Notes: generated from the letters alone by a model not told the origin. A stretch of DNA of 50,837 nucleotides from Acidobacteriota bacterium (GCA_028877265.1 JAPPGX010000162.1:1-50837), one strand, 5' to 3'. Shown: positions 1 to 9,802, numbered from the stretch's first letter. Made by a program: numbers and translations.

Positions 1-26
1 CGGGGGGGGGGGGCGCCCCCCCCGGT
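1..26. other. Low-complexity contig end, probable artefact
   Basis: The window opens with runs of G and C (twelve G, then eight or more C) that match nothing biological nearby. The far end of the window has the same kind of homopolymer sequence, so both look like contig-end assembly or read-error artefacts. No gene is supported before position 133. Confidence 0.7.
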
Positions 27-44
27 GCCGGTCTGGAGACCGGC
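27..44. repeat. Dispersed palindromic repeat, copy 1
   Basis: The 18-base palindrome GCCGGTCTGGAGACCGGC lies just inside the artefactual left end. It is followed by GTTCCAAG, which resembles the GCTCCCAG flank of the other copies in this window. Only one of the two hairpins of the full element is visible, so this copy is probably cut by the contig end. Confidence 0.6.
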
Positions 45-132
45 GTTCCAAGCCGTACGCGCCGTCGGAGTTCTCGGCGTCGGACGTGGCTCCGCCGCTG
101 GTATGCTGGCTGACCCGGAAGGAGGAGACTCC

Positions 133-1002
133 GTGATTCCACCGTCTTTCGACTATCACGCTCCCGACACCCTGGAAGAGGCGAGCCGGCTGCTGCTGGC
201 GAACCCTGAGGCCAAGCTGCTGGCCGGGGGTCACAGCCTCATCCCCATGATGCGGTTCCGGCTGGCGGAGCCGGCCGCGCTGGTGGACCTGAGGAAGATC
301 CCCGGGCTCTCCGGAGTCCGCGAAGAGGGTGGCTCGTTGTGCATCGGGGCGATGACCCGCGAGTCCGCACTGGAGAAGTCGGACCTGGTCCAGAGCCGCT
401 ACCCGCTGCTCGCGGACACCACCCGCGTCATCGCCGATCCGGTCGTGCGGAACCTGGCGACCGTGGGCGGGAACGTTGCGCACGCCGATCCGGGGAACGA
501 CCACCCCGCGGCGATGCTCGCCTACCGGGCGTCGTTCCTCGCCTGCGGTCCTTCCGGCGAGCGGACGGTCGCCGCGTCCGATTTCTTCACGGGGCCGTTT
601 TCGACCTGCCTCGAAGACGGGGAAATCCTGACCGAGATCCGCATCCCCGAGGCCGGATCCGGTTCCGGGGGCGCCTACCGGAAGTTCGAGCGGAAGGTCG
701 GCGACTACGCGGTGGCGGCGGTGGCGGTCCAGTTGCAGCTTGACGGCGGGCGCATCGCCAGCGCCGGCGTCGCCCTGACCAACGTGGGCCTCACCGCGAT
801 CCAGGCCGGTGCGGCGGAAGCGGCGCTCGTTGGCTCCGACGGGAACGACGCGGCGCTCGACGCGGCCGCCGAAGCCGCCGCCGCGGCCGCCGACCCCGCC
901 GACGATCACCGCGGATCCGCCGACTACAAACGCGCGGTCGTCCGCGTGCTCACCCATCGGGCGGCGTCCAGCGCGCTCGCCCGGGCGAGGGAGGCGTCAT
1001 GA
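133..1002 (+). CDS. coxM: Form I CO dehydrogenase, medium FAD subunit
   Basis: FAD-binding medium subunit of an aerobic CO dehydrogenase, which passes electrons from the iron-sulfur subunit through FAD to the quinone pool. I chose the GTG at 133 because AAGGAGGAG lies at 119-127; an in-frame ATG further upstream has no ribosome site and runs into a palindromic repeat. The 289-residue product has the two classic flavin motifs of the family, AGGHS at residues 31-35 and a TVGGN motif near residue 114, and the usual CoxM length. It is the first gene of a coxM-S-L operon, and its stop overlaps the coxS start in ATGA. This gene order is typical of form I enzymes. A possible -10 box, TATGCT, is at 102-107. 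The family call is firm; substrate assignment rests on the large subunit. Confidence 0.92.
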   Translation: MIPPSFDYHAPDTLEEASRLLLANPEAKLLAGGHSLIPMMRFRLAEPAALVDLRKIPGLSGVREEGGSLCIGAMTRESALEKSDLVQSRYPLLADTTRVIADPVVRNLATVGGNVAHADPGNDHPAAMLAYRASFLACGPSGERTVAASDFFTGPFSTCLEDGEILTEIRIPEAGSGSGGAYRKFERKVGDYAVAAVAVQLQLDGGRIASAGVALTNVGLTAIQAGAAEAALVGSDGNDAALDAAAEAAAAAADPADDHRGSADYKRAVVRVLTHRAASSALARAREAS

Positions 1003-1481
1003 GTTCCCACCAGATCAGCGTCACCATCAACGGCGAGGAACACACCCGCGAGGTGGAGGCGCGGCTGCTGCTCGTGCATTTCATCCGCGAGGAACTCGGC
1101 CTCACGGGCACCCACATCGGGTGCGACACGACCTCCTGCGGCGCCTGCACGGTGCTCCTGAACGGCGTGCCCGCCAAGAGCTGCACGGTGTTCGCCGTAG
1201 CCGCCGACGGCGCCGAGGTCACGACCGTGGAGGGACTCGGAAACGGCGGCCTCCATCCGGTCCAGCAGGGATTCACGGAGAAACACGGACTCCAGTGCGG
1301 TTTCTGCACTCCCGGGATGATGCTGACCTCGAAGGCGCTCCTCGAAGAGAACCCGGATCCCAGCGAGGCGGAGATCCGCTGGGGCATCTCCGGCAACCTG
1401 TGCCGGTGCACCGGCTACGTCAACATCGTGAGAGCGGTGCAGCGGGCCAGCGAACTGATGAAGGAGAACAGCGATGGCTGA
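999..1481 (+). CDS. coxS: Form I CO dehydrogenase, small [2Fe-2S] subunit
   Basis: Iron-sulfur subunit that carries electrons from the molybdenum site to the flavin subunit. The 160 residues hold both clusters of the family. The N-terminal plant-ferredoxin-type [2Fe-2S] site uses Cys42, Cys47, Cys50 and Cys62. The C-terminal site uses Cys100 and Cys103 (CGFCTPG) and Cys135 and Cys137 (CRCTGY). All eight ligands are present. The start overlaps the coxM stop, and the stop overlaps the coxL start, so translation is likely coupled. Length and motifs match CoxS closely. A second copy in this window, at 17213, is clearly paralogous but belongs to a different operon. Confidence 0.95.
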   Translation: MSSHQISVTINGEEHTREVEARLLLVHFIREELGLTGTHIGCDTTSCGACTVLLNGVPAKSCTVFAVAADGAEVTTVEGLGNGGLHPVQQGFTEKHGLQCGFCTPGMMLTSKALLEENPDPSEAEIRWGISGNLCRCTGYVNIVRAVQRASELMKENSDG

Positions 1482-3819
1482 GTGCAGAGGTCTCGGACAC
1501 TCCGTCCAGAGAAAGGAAGACGCCCGCTTCATCAGGGGACAGGGCCGCTACATCGACGACGTCAAGCTCCCGGGCATGCTCTACCTCGACATCGCCCGGA
1601 GCCCCTACGCCCACGCGAAGATCACCAAGATCCACGAGGACACCGCGATGGCGGTGGACGGCGTGGCCGCGGTGATCACCGGGAAGACCCTCGAGGGTTT
1701 CAAGCTGGCCTGGATGCCCACCCTGATGAGCGACCAGCAGATGGTGCTGCCGGTGGACACTGTCAAGTACCAGGCCCAGGAGGTGGCGGCGATCGTGGCC
1801 ACGTCGCGCTACGCGGCCGCCGACGGCGCCGCTGCCCTCGAGGTGGACTACGACCCGCTTCCGGTGGTGGTGGATCCGCACGAGGCCCTGAAGCCCGGGG
1901 CGACCAAGGTCCGCGACGACAAGGAGAGCAACCACATCTTCCACTGGGAGCACGGGGACGCGGACGGAACGGACGCGGCGCTCGCCGGCTGCGACACCGT
2001 CGTCGAGCAGAAGATGCACCTGCCGCGCATCCACGTGGCTTCGATCGAGACCTGCGGCTGCGTGGCGAGCTGGAACCCGGTGGAGGGCCACCTGACCCTC
2101 TACCTGACCACCCAGGCCCCGCACGCCATCCGCACGGTGGTGGCGCTCGTGACCGCCCATCTCGGCCTCGCCGAGCACAAGATCCGGGTCATCTCGCCCG
2201 ACATCGGCGGGGGATTCGGGGGCAAGGTGCCCGTGTATCCGGGCTACGTGCTCGCCACCGCCGCTTCGGTGGTCACCGGCAAGCCGGTGAAGTGGATCGA
2301 GGACCGCTCGGAGAACCTCCAGGCGGATTCCTTCGCCCGCGACTACCACATCACCGCGACCCTCGGGTCGAAGAAGGGCAAGGTAGCGGCGCTCAAGCTC
2401 GACACCGTTGCCGACCACGGCTACTCGGACGCGGCGGCGAACCCGTCCAAGTTCCCGGCGGGGCTCTACCACATCGCCACCGGGTCCTACGACCTGGAAA
2501 ACGCCCACGTGTCGGTGGACGGCGTGTACACCAACAAGCCGCCGGGCGGGATCGCCTACCGGTGCTCGTTCCGGGTCACCGAGGCGGTGCACGCCATCGA
2601 GCGGATGGTGGACCTGCTGGCCCGGGAGAACGGGGAGGACCCGGCGGACTTCCGCCTCCGGAACTTCATCAAGCCCGAGCAGTTTCCGTACACGTCCGCC
2701 CTCGGCTGGGAGTACGACAGCGGGAACTACGGCGCGGCGCTCGAGAAGGCCATGGACATGATCGGCTACCAGGATCTCCGGGCCGAGCAGGCCGAAAAAC
2801 GCGCCCGCGGCGAGCTGATGGGGATCGGCATCTCCTCCTTCACGGAGATCGTGGGCGCCGGCCCGTCGAAGACCTTCGACATCCTGGGGATCAAGATGTT
2901 CGACTCGGCCGAGATCCGGATCCACCCCACCGGGAAGGCGATCGCCCGCTTCGGCACCAAGTCCCAGGGGCAGGGGCACGAGACCACCTACGCGCAGATC
3001 ATCGCGGAGGAACTCGGGATCCCGCCGGAGGACATCCAGGTGGAGGAAGGGGATACGGACACGGCTCCCTACGGGCTCGGCACCTACGCCAGCCGTTCCA
3101 CCCCGACCGCGGGCGCCGCGGCGTCCATCGCGTCGCGGAAGATCCGCGAGAAGGGGAGGAAGATCGCGGCGCATCTCCTCGAGGCGGACGAGGCCGACCT
3201 CGTCTGGGAGCAGGGCAGGTTCTACGTGAAGGGCTCCCCGGACCGGGCGAAGACCATCCAGGACATCGCCTTCGCGGCCTACACGAACCACCCGCAGGGC
3301 CTGGAGGCCGGCCTCGAGGCGATCTCCTACTACGACCCGCCCAACCTGACCTTCCCCTTCGGGTCCTACATCTGCTGCGTGGACATCGACCGCGGCACCG
3401 GACAGGTCAGGATCCGGCGCTTCGTGGCGGTGGACGACTGCGGGGTGCGGATCAACCCGATGATCGTGGACGGTCAGATCCATGGTGGCCTCACCATGGG
3501 GATCGCGCCGGCCCTCCTCGAGGAGATCTCCTACGACGCGGACGGCAACATCACCGGGGGCAACTTCATGGAGTACCTGGTGCCGACCGCGATGGAGACC
3601 CCTCACTGGGAGCTCGGCGAAACGGTCACGCCGTCGCCGCACCATCCCATCGGCGCCAAGGGCGTCGGCGAATCCGCCACGGTGGGCGCCCCGCCGGCCG
3701 TCGTGAACGCGGTGGTGGACGCCCTCTGGCACCTCGGCGTGCGTCACATGGAGATTCCCATGACCCCGGCGCGGGTCTGGAACGTCCTGAACGAACACGG
3801 CGTCGCGGCGACGCGTTAG
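1474..3819 (+). CDS. coxL: Form I CO dehydrogenase, large Mo-Cu subunit
   Basis: Catalytic subunit that, in form I enzymes, oxidises CO to CO2 at a [Cu-S-Mo] centre bound to molybdopterin cytosine dinucleotide. The diagnostic loop is present: AYRCSFR at residues 361-367, with Cys364 in the position of the copper-binding cysteine. The C-terminal GVGES motif supplies the conserved catalytic glutamate. Other pterin-binding glycine stretches are also present, such as GGGFGGK. At 781 residues it is slightly shorter than typical CoxL (about 800). It overlaps coxS by eight bases and is followed seven bases later by a maturation gene. The form I signature is a strong family marker; true CO oxidation is inferred from it. 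The form II paralogue at 17727 lacks this cysteine. Confidence 0.93.
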   Translation: MAECRGLGHSVQRKEDARFIRGQGRYIDDVKLPGMLYLDIARSPYAHAKITKIHEDTAMAVDGVAAVITGKTLEGFKLAWMPTLMSDQQMVLPVDTVKYQAQEVAAIVATSRYAAADGAAALEVDYDPLPVVVDPHEALKPGATKVRDDKESNHIFHWEHGDADGTDAALAGCDTVVEQKMHLPRIHVASIETCGCVASWNPVEGHLTLYLTTQAPHAIRTVVALVTAHLGLAEHKIRVISPDIGGGFGGKVPVYPGYVLATAASVVTGKPVKWIEDRSENLQADSFARDYHITATLGSKKGKVAALKLDTVADHGYSDAAANPSKFPAGLYHIATGSYDLENAHVSVDGVYTNKPPGGIAYRCSFRVTEAVHAIERMVDLLARENGEDPADFRLRNFIKPEQFPYTSALGWEYDSGNYGAALEKAMDMIGYQDLRAEQAEKRARGELMGIGISSFTEIVGAGPSKTFDILGIKMFDSAEIRIHPTGKAIARFGTKSQGQGHETTYAQIIAEELGIPPEDIQVEEGDTDTAPYGLGTYASRSTPTAGAAASIASRKIREKGRKIAAHLLEADEADLVWEQGRFYVKGSPDRAKTIQDIAFAAYTNHPQGLEAGLEAISYYDPPNLTFPFGSYICCVDIDRGTGQVRIRRFVAVDDCGVRINPMIVDGQIHGGLTMGIAPALLEEISYDADGNITGGNFMEYLVPTAMETPHWELGETVTPSPHHPIGAKGVGESATVGAPPAVVNAVVDALWHLGVRHMEIPMTPARVWNVLNEHGVAATR

Positions 3820-3826
3820 GGACGCC

Positions 3827-4792
3827 GTGAGCGGCGGCCCGACGGATGTCTTCGCCGCGGCCGCCCGGCTCTACCGGGACGGCGTGCCCTTCGTCCTGGC
3901 GACGGTCGTGCGCGCCGAACGCCCCACCTCGGCGCGGCCGGGCGCCAAGGCGATCGTCACCGGCGACGGGCAGTTCCGGGGTTTCGTCGGCGGGACCTGC
4001 GTCAAGCCGGCGGTCCGGCGGGAGTCGCTGCGGGCGCTCGCCGACGGAGCGCCCCGGTTGCTCCGCATTTCCCCGGACAGCCCGCCCGAGGGCGTCGAGT
4101 CGGAGGAAGGAGTTCTGGAGGAACACATGGCCTGCGTAAGTGGCGGCGCTCTCGACATCCATCTGGAGCCCTATCTACCGTCGCGCCGGCTGCTGCTGGC
4201 GGGGAGTTCGCCCATCGTGGAGTCCCTGGCGGCGCTCGGCGAGGCGCTCGGGATGGAGGTGCGGACCGCCGAGACCGAGGAAGACCTCGACACCGCGGCC
4301 GAGGGGGCCTTCTGTGTGGTCGCCGGTCACGGCGAAGGGGAGTGGGAGACCCTGAAGGCCGGATTGACCGGTGGCCGCGCCCGCTACGTGGGCCTGGTGG
4401 CCAGCCCCCGCCGCGCCGCGGCGATACGCGAGCGGCTGGTCGGGATCGGTGTTTCCGAAGCCGACGCCGGCCGGCTCCGGTCCCCCGCCGGGCTCGATAT
4501 CGGCGCCGAGACCCCGGGTGAAATCGCGCTCAGCATCCTCGCCCAGATCGTGGAGGAACGGCAGGCGCCGGAGCGGCCGGAAGCGACTCCGGAAGAGGCG
4601 GCGCCGTCCCCGATGGTCGGGATCGCACTCGAGACCTCCAGCGACGAGCTGGCGGTGGACCCGATCTGCGGGATGACCGTCTCCCGGGACTCTCCCCACC
4701 GCGTGGAATCGGGCGGCGAGACCTGGTGGTTCTGCTGCGCCGGCTGCGCGGAGACGTTCGCTACCGCCGGAAAGCCCGGCGATTCCGCCTGA
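3827..4792 (+). CDS. XdhC/CoxF-type maturation factor with C-terminal YHS domain
   Basis: Probable maturation protein for the molybdenum-copper site of the preceding CO dehydrogenase. Residues 1-80 resemble the XdhC/CoxI N-terminal domain, with GFVGGTCV replacing the usual GSVSGGCVE. A central Rossmann-like XdhC C-terminal domain lies at about 120-245 and ends with TPGEIALSILAQIV. After a short linker, residues 278-317 form a YHS domain with Cys281, Cys303, Cys304 and Cys307. YHS domains are found in copper and other heavy-metal handling proteins. The GTG start at 3827 is seven bases after coxL, so it is the fourth gene of the operon. XdhC proteins bind molybdenum cofactor and aid sulfuration; copper delivery by the YHS tail is my inference. 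The second XdhC at 23337 lacks this tail. Confidence 0.82.
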   Translation: MSGGPTDVFAAAARLYRDGVPFVLATVVRAERPTSARPGAKAIVTGDGQFRGFVGGTCVKPAVRRESLRALADGAPRLLRISPDSPPEGVESEEGVLEEHMACVSGGALDIHLEPYLPSRRLLLAGSSPIVESLAALGEALGMEVRTAETEEDLDTAAEGAFCVVAGHGEGEWETLKAGLTGGRARYVGLVASPRRAAAIRERLVGIGVSEADAGRLRSPAGLDIGAETPGEIALSILAQIVEERQAPERPEATPEEAAPSPMVGIALETSSDELAVDPICGMTVSRDSPHRVESGGETWWFCCAGCAETFATAGKPGDSA

Positions 4793-4838
4793 ATCGCGCG
4801 CCGACCGGGCGCCGCCGCCCCGCAGGAGGGCCGAAACG

Positions 4839-6014
4839 ATGAAGTCTCGCCGCATGTTCTGCGCCGTCGTGATGATCTCCTCGATCGCTGCCGGCGCTCT
4901 CGCCCAGACGCCGACCCGCGCCCGGGATCTGGGGGTGCCCTTCGAGGGCGACCCGGGTCCGCTGAACGCCATCACCGACGTTTCCGGACTGGAAGTGGGA
5001 CACACGACCATCCTCCGGGAGGAGGGGCCGGTCCGGACCGGGGTCACCGCGGTGCTGCCGCGTGGGCGGATGAGCCAGGCCGGAGTGTTCGCCAACTGGT
5101 TCGCCCTGAACGGGAACGGAGAGATGACCGGAACCACCTGGGTCAGCGACCGGGGGATCCTGAAGGGGCCGGTGCTCATCACGAACACCTACAGCGTCGG
5201 CGCGGTCCACGAGGCGGCGATCGCCTGGGCCGAGGCGAACCTCGGTTTTCGCGCCTGGACGCTGCCGATGGTCGCCGAGACCTGGGACGGATTCCTGAAC
5301 GACATCACCGGCTTCCACGTCCGCCGCGAGCACGTGTTCGCCGCGCTGGACTCCGCCCGCGGCGGACCGGTCGAGGAGGGGTCGGTGGGAGGCGGCACCG
5401 GAATGCGCACCTTCGAGTTCAAGTCGGGAATCGGCACCGCCTCGCGCCGGGTCCGGACCGGCGGGACGGACTACACGGTGGGCGTCCTCGTGCAGTCCAA
5501 CTTCGGCCGGCGCCCGCAACTCCGCATCGCCGGGGTGCCCGTAGGGCGGGAGATTCCCGACCTGCTTCCCGAGAACCCGCCGGCTCCGGAAGCCGGTCCT
5601 CCCGCCCCCAGGGGAGGACGGGACGGATCCATCATCATCGTCGCGGCCACCGACGCGCCGCTCCTCCCGCACCAGTTGAAACGTGTTGCCCGCCGGACGT
5701 CCCTGGGACTCGGACGCCTGGGGAGCATCTCGATGAACGGCTCCGGCGACATTTTCGTGGCGTTCTCGACCGCCAACGAGGAGGCCGCCGCCAACGAGAG
5801 CGGCGAGGCTCGACTGCGGATCCTGGCGAACTCCGATCTGAACCCGCTCTTCGAAGGGGTCGTGCAGGCCACCGAGGAGGCCATCGTGAACTCCATGATC
5901 GCCGCTCGGGACATGACCGGCGTGAACGGCCGCCGGATCTACGCGATCCCGCACGACCGTCTCCGGGAGATCCTCCGCCGCCACGACCGGCTGCTGGCGG
6001 TAGCCCCGGACTGA
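4839..6014 (+). CDS. P1 family peptidase (DmpA / L-aminopeptidase D-esterase type), secreted
   Basis: N-terminal nucleophile hydrolase of the DmpA/BapA group, which releases N-terminal residues from peptides and may act on D- or beta-amino substrates. The 391-residue product has a signal peptide (about residues 1-22, ending ALA-Q), so it acts in the periplasm. Family landmarks are DVSGLEVGHTT near residue 47 and the autoprocessing site GSVGGGTGM. There Gly181-Ser182 should be cleaved to expose Ser182 as the nucleophile. The C-terminal part with NGSGDIF and the ARDMTGVNG stretch also fits. It begins 46 bases after the CO dehydrogenase maturation gene, with AGGAGG upstream. Its link to that operon is probably only positional. 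Confidence 0.9.
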   Translation: MKSRRMFCAVVMISSIAAGALAQTPTRARDLGVPFEGDPGPLNAITDVSGLEVGHTTILREEGPVRTGVTAVLPRGRMSQAGVFANWFALNGNGEMTGTTWVSDRGILKGPVLITNTYSVGAVHEAAIAWAEANLGFRAWTLPMVAETWDGFLNDITGFHVRREHVFAALDSARGGPVEEGSVGGGTGMRTFEFKSGIGTASRRVRTGGTDYTVGVLVQSNFGRRPQLRIAGVPVGREIPDLLPENPPAPEAGPPAPRGGRDGSIIIVAATDAPLLPHQLKRVARRTSLGLGRLGSISMNGSGDIFVAFSTANEEAAANESGEARLRILANSDLNPLFEGVVQATEEAIVNSMIAARDMTGVNGRRIYAIPHDRLREILRRHDRLLAVAPD

Positions 6015-6051
6015 CGGCCGGTCCGGCTTCCGGGCGCTAGCCTGCCGGAAG

Positions 6052-7254
6052 ATGACCGGCGTAGGTGACTTGACTCGGGTTGTGCTGTGGAGGACGGCGT
6101 CGAGCGCGGCAGTCCTCGCCGCAATCGTGTACGCGCTCGGTCTCGGTGGCTGCGGCGACTCGGCGACCCCGACCGGGCCTCCCCCGGGACCGGTCCCCAC
6201 GGCGCTTGAAATCCGCGGCCTGCCGGAAGAACCGCTCGAGATCGGGACGGTGACGCAACTCACCGGCTGGGCCACCTTCAGCGACGGCGCCACCGGGCAG
6301 GTGGACCCGCTCTGGAGTTCGAGCGCGCCGGAGGTGGCGAGCGTGGACGGGCGCGGCTTCGTGTTCGCGCACGCGGCGGGCGAGACGCGGATCACGGCCA
6401 CGCTGGGACCGGCCAGCACCGAGGCCGGAGTGGCGGTCGCGCCGGTCAATCCGAACTTCTACGACCTCAGCGGGCAGGCCGTCAACCACAACGGCCGCTC
6501 GGTGGCGGATGTGCTCGTAATCGCCCTCGACGGCCCTTCTGCGGGGAAGGCAACGGTGACGCGAGGAGACGGCGGCTACATCCTGCATGACCTGGAGGGC
6601 GACACCACTCTCGCGGCGCGGAAGGACGGGTACGCCGAGGTGACCGGGCTGGCAACGCGCGATTCGGGTCGACTTGACTTCACCCTCACCGGTGGGGCCC
6701 CCCGGGACGCGTTCGGCGGCGGACAGTGGATCGTGGGTGACGAAGTCCTGCCGGGGCGGTACTTCACCGATCCGGACTCCGGATGTTTCTGGCAACGGCG
6801 CTCCGGGTTCTCCATCGGATACCCGGTCAACCGGGCCGCTCTCTTGCGCTTCGATTCCGAGCCGGACCTGGATTTCATCGCCGGACGCGAACTCCGGTTC
6901 GATTCCGGCCAGGAGATCGTGGACATCCACGCGAGCGATGCGGCGTTCCGGTCCCGCTCCGAGTGCGGCGAGTGGAAGACCGAGCCCCGCGACACCGGCG
7001 TGCAGGAGCAGATCCCTCCCGGCACCTGGCTGGTGGGACCCCAGATCGCCCCCGGGACCTACCGTGCGAACGCCGAGTATCTCTGTCTCTGGCTGCGGCT
7101 TGCTGCCTTCGGGGGCGGTCAGGAGGACGTCGTGGAGGACGGCCTCGTCGAGACGCGGGCCGGCACGGCACTCACGGTGACGATCGAGGCGTCCGACGCC
7201 GGTTTCTACACCGACGCCGAGTGCGGTCCCTGGACCCGCGTCGAAGACCCGTAA
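6052..7254 (+). CDS. Secreted lipoprotein with Big2-like, carboxypeptidase-regulatory-like and two C-terminal repeat domains
   Basis: Unrecognised lipoprotein of up to 400 residues. A hydrophobic segment ends in LGGCGDS, a good lipobox, so it is likely anchored in the periplasm or outer membrane. After a Pro-rich linker comes a bacterial Ig-like (Big2) domain at about residues 45-135, then a carboxypeptidase-regulatory-like domain at about 138-220. The C-terminal half holds two tandem copies of a unit. Each has a G-x-W-x-VG opening, a GxY step, a C-x-W-x-R centre and a closing SDAxFxxxxxCGxW. Such CW units occur in secreted proteins but I know no function for them. The ATG at 6052 has no ribosome site; a GTG about nine codons on would still leave the signal intact. 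Confidence 0.7.
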   Translation: MTGVGDLTRVVLWRTASSAAVLAAIVYALGLGGCGDSATPTGPPPGPVPTALEIRGLPEEPLEIGTVTQLTGWATFSDGATGQVDPLWSSSAPEVASVDGRGFVFAHAAGETRITATLGPASTEAGVAVAPVNPNFYDLSGQAVNHNGRSVADVLVIALDGPSAGKATVTRGDGGYILHDLEGDTTLAARKDGYAEVTGLATRDSGRLDFTLTGGAPRDAFGGGQWIVGDEVLPGRYFTDPDSGCFWQRRSGFSIGYPVNRAALLRFDSEPDLDFIAGRELRFDSGQEIVDIHASDAAFRSRSECGEWKTEPRDTGVQEQIPPGTWLVGPQIAPGTYRANAEYLCLWLRLAAFGGGQEDVVEDGLVETRAGTALTVTIEASDAGFYTDAECGPWTRVEDP

Positions 7255-7266
7255 AGGAAGTCGCGG

Positions 7267-9660
7267 TCAGAAACTCACGTCCAGTTCGACCCCAATCGTG
7301 CGCGGCTCGCCGGCGCGTCCCAGCGCACCGAAGATCGGCGCGGTCGGCTGCCACGCTTGCAGGAGATACGCCTCATCGAGCAGGTTCCGGCCGAACGCGA
7401 AGACACCGAAGTTGCCCCGCTGGTAGCCGAAGCGGGCGTTCACCAGCGTGCGCTCTCCCACGCGGAAGCGGGCATCGTTCCCGCTGTTCGAGAACGCGTC
7501 CGCCTGCGCGGCGATCTCGGCATTCCCCGACCAGTTGTCGTCCAGCCGGACGGACAGGCCGGTCAGCCAGGACCAGGCCGGAGCGTACGGGAACTCGTTG
7601 CCCGTGAAGTCCCTCTCGCCGTCGCGGAACTCGTCGAACCGCGTGCTGAGCAGGCCTAGCGAACCATAGAACTGAACGCGCGGGTCGAACCAGTAGCCGG
7701 CCTGCGCCTCGAGGCCGCGCACCGTGGACTCCCCGGCGTTCACAGTAACGGTGTCCACCGGCAGGCCGAGCTCGGTCATCACCCGCACCTGCTGGTTGGT
7801 CCAGTCCGTGTAGAAGGCATTGCCGTTGAAGTACCAGCGCCGGTCGGGGGCCGCCGCGCGCAGCGCGAACTCGACGTTGCTCGTGTACTCCGGCTCGAAG
7901 TCGCTGACCCGCTGGCTCAGGACAGCGATGGACTGCCCGCCGGCCCGGTAACCCCGCTGCCAGCCGACCGAGGTGGACAGCGAATCGCTCCAATCGCGAG
8001 TCAGGGTGGCCTTCGGGAGGAAAGCCCGGTACGAAGCGTCCAGTTCCTGCGGGGGACCCTCCGGCGGCAACTGGGGCAGCGGCGGGTCGGAGACCACCCC
8101 CTGCCGGTTCGTGGTCTGGCGGCGCTCGTCGTCGTAGCGGGCGCCGAGGGTGAGGGTCCAGACGTCGGCGAGACCGAGGTCGAACTCGCCGAAGAGGGCC
8201 GCGTTCCGGGTCGTTTCCTCGGTGTTGAAGAACGAGGTCAGCGTGAAGCCGGGAGGCAGGCCGGCCAGTTCGCCGGGCCCGGCGGCGTCCGCCTGCAGGG
8301 TGTCGGTCAGGTCGGCAAAGTAGAGCCCCAGCACGCCGCTCCGCCGGCCGGGGCCCTGGTAGCGGAGCAGGAACTCCTGCGTCATCCACTCGTCGTCGGT
8401 CGTGTAGTCGAGGACGCCGGCGGCCAGGGGCGTCTGGTCCAGATCCTCCTCGCGGCGGTAGTCGTGCTGGTAGACGCTCGACGTCGACTCGAGCGACAGC
8501 CGGTGGCTCAGGTCGTAGGCGAGCGCGAGCGTCAGGTTGTGGTGCTCCGAACCGTCCTCGGCCGGGTGGTCCGAGATGTTCACCCGCTCTTCGGGGAAAC
8601 GGTCCACGTTGATCGCGCCGTCGCCGCCCCGGCTCTCGGTCGCCTGGTAGGTGAGCAGTCCCCGGAACCGGGTGGTCGGATCGAAGCGGAGCTTCATGCG
8701 CACCGCGAGGTAGTCGCGGTAGTCGTAGGAGTCCTCTCCGCGGGTCGGGTTTTCGACGAAACCGTCGCTCTGCCGGTTGTCCACCGCGAGCCGGAAGGCG
8801 GCCTTGCCGGCCACGATGGGGACGTTCAGCACCGCCGAGCCCTGGGTGGCGCCGAAGTTGCCGAACCGGCCGCGCACCCGGAACCCGGTCCGGTACTCGG
8901 GATCGGCGCTCTTCATGACAATGGCGCCGGCGAGCGCGTTCCGCCCCTGCTGGGTGGACTGCGGGCCGCGGAAGATCTCGACCCGGTCCATGTCCCAGGT
9001 GCTGAACGGTCCGAAGAAGGTGCCCTGGTAGCCCTGCACGGTGGCGCCGTCGAGCTTGACGCTCAGCAGGAGGCCTCCCTCGGGGCCGAAACCCTGTTGG
9101 CTGATGCCCCGGATCGAGAAGCCGCGGACGTCGGAGGACGAGTTCACGTTCGGGGTCATGGCGACCAGCCGGTAGAGGTCGGTGTCGGTCCCGGCGTCGA
9201 GCTGCGCGCCGCTCACGAGCGCCACACTCGTGGGTTCGTCCTGGAGGCTCCGTTCCTGCTGCTGACCGGTGACGGTCACGCGCTCTGCAAACGACATGTC
9301 GAGAGGGATGCTGATCCGGACCTCGCCGGCGGCCCCCACGGTGATCTCGACCGTCCGGTCCGCGAATCCTCGCCCGAGAACGGTCAGTTGGTGGACGCCT
9401 TCCGGCAAGGTGTCAAACCGGAAGGAGCCAGCCGCGTCGCTGGTGGTCTCGCGGATCTCGCCGCTCGCGAGGGTGAGGATCACGTCGGCGCCGGGCACGA
9501 GCAGCCCCTGCGGGTCGGTGACCTCTCCGACGATCTCCGCCGTCGAGGCGGCGAATCCGGATCTGGACGGCGTTGCCGCCGCGCCGTGGGGAAGCGCAAG
9601 CAGGACCGAAGCCAGGGCCAGGCCGCAGGCGGGACCGGCCGGGGAGGCGAAGCGAAACAT
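7267..9660 (-). CDS. TonB-dependent receptor with N-terminal carboxypeptidase-like domain
   Basis: Outer-membrane TonB-dependent transporter of 797 residues. It starts with a signal peptide (about residues 1-30). A carboxypeptidase-regulatory-like domain follows at about 42-110, containing VTDPQGxxVPGA and DAAGSFRF. The plug domain spans about 125-255, with VEIFRGPQSTQQGRNALAG as the characteristic plug motif. The remainder is a beta-barrel ending in the aromatic VELDVSF, as expected for insertion by the Bam complex. The barrel resembles siderophore-receptor types, but the substrate cannot be told from sequence. It stands alone on the minus strand, converging with the lipoprotein gene at 6052 and diverging from a toxin-antitoxin pair. 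It is the clearest evidence that the host has an outer membrane. Confidence 0.93.
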   Translation of the reverse strand: MFRFASPAGPACGLALASVLLALPHGAAATPSRSGFAASTAEIVGEVTDPQGLLVPGADVILTLASGEIRETTSDAAGSFRFDTLPEGVHQLTVLGRGFADRTVEITVGAAGEVRISIPLDMSFAERVTVTGQQQERSLQDEPTSVALVSGAQLDAGTDTDLYRLVAMTPNVNSSSDVRGFSIRGISQQGFGPEGGLLLSVKLDGATVQGYQGTFFGPFSTWDMDRVEIFRGPQSTQQGRNALAGAIVMKSADPEYRTGFRVRGRFGNFGATQGSAVLNVPIVAGKAAFRLAVDNRQSDGFVENPTRGEDSYDYRDYLAVRMKLRFDPTTRFRGLLTYQATESRGGDGAINVDRFPEERVNISDHPAEDGSEHHNLTLALAYDLSHRLSLESTSSVYQHDYRREEDLDQTPLAAGVLDYTTDDEWMTQEFLLRYQGPGRRSGVLGLYFADLTDTLQADAAGPGELAGLPPGFTLTSFFNTEETTRNAALFGEFDLGLADVWTLTLGARYDDERRQTTNRQGVVSDPPLPQLPPEGPPQELDASYRAFLPKATLTRDWSDSLSTSVGWQRGYRAGGQSIAVLSQRVSDFEPEYTSNVEFALRAAAPDRRWYFNGNAFYTDWTNQQVRVMTELGLPVDTVTVNAGESTVRGLEAQAGYWFDPRVQFYGSLGLLSTRFDEFRDGERDFTGNEFPYAPAWSWLTGLSVRLDDNWSGNAEIAAQADAFSNSGNDARFRVGERTLVNARFGYQRGNFGVFAFGRNLLDEAYLLQAWQPTAPIFGALGRAGEPRTIGVELDVSF

Positions 9661-9765
9661 GGCGGGAAACCTCAGCCGGGAAGACTACGCCGGTGGCGGG
9701 GCCAATGATCCGTTTCGCTGGACAGGGTCGGACATTTGCGACACATTATGCAGCAGTCATTAGCT

Positions 9766-9794
9766 TTGACACATGAGTGATGACACACGATACT
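9766..9794 (+). promoter_or_regulatory. Sigma-70-like promoter of the toxin-antitoxin pair
   Basis: A perfect -35 box TTGACA (9766-9771) is separated by exactly 17 bases from GATACT (9789-9794), a good -10 box. Transcription should start around 9801, almost at the ATG at 9803, so the message would be leaderless. The sequence GACACA occurs at 9740, 9768 and 9782, two of these copies being 14 bases apart within the promoter, and could be the operator bound by the ribbon-helix-helix antitoxin. Confidence 0.7.
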
Positions 9795-9802
9795 CTCCCC
9801 GT

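Noticed and set aside
1420..3798. Long open frame on the minus strand (about 790 codons) opposite coxL
   Set aside because: It is an antisense shadow produced by high GC at third positions; its protein is rich in His, Arg and Asp-Gly and shows no family motif, while coxL on the plus strand is unmistakable.
6014..6051. Gap before the lipoprotein gene examined for a terminator
   Set aside because: A short GC-rich inverted repeat (CCGGTCCGGCTTCCGG) is present but has no T-run and is no stronger than background in this GC-rich sequence.
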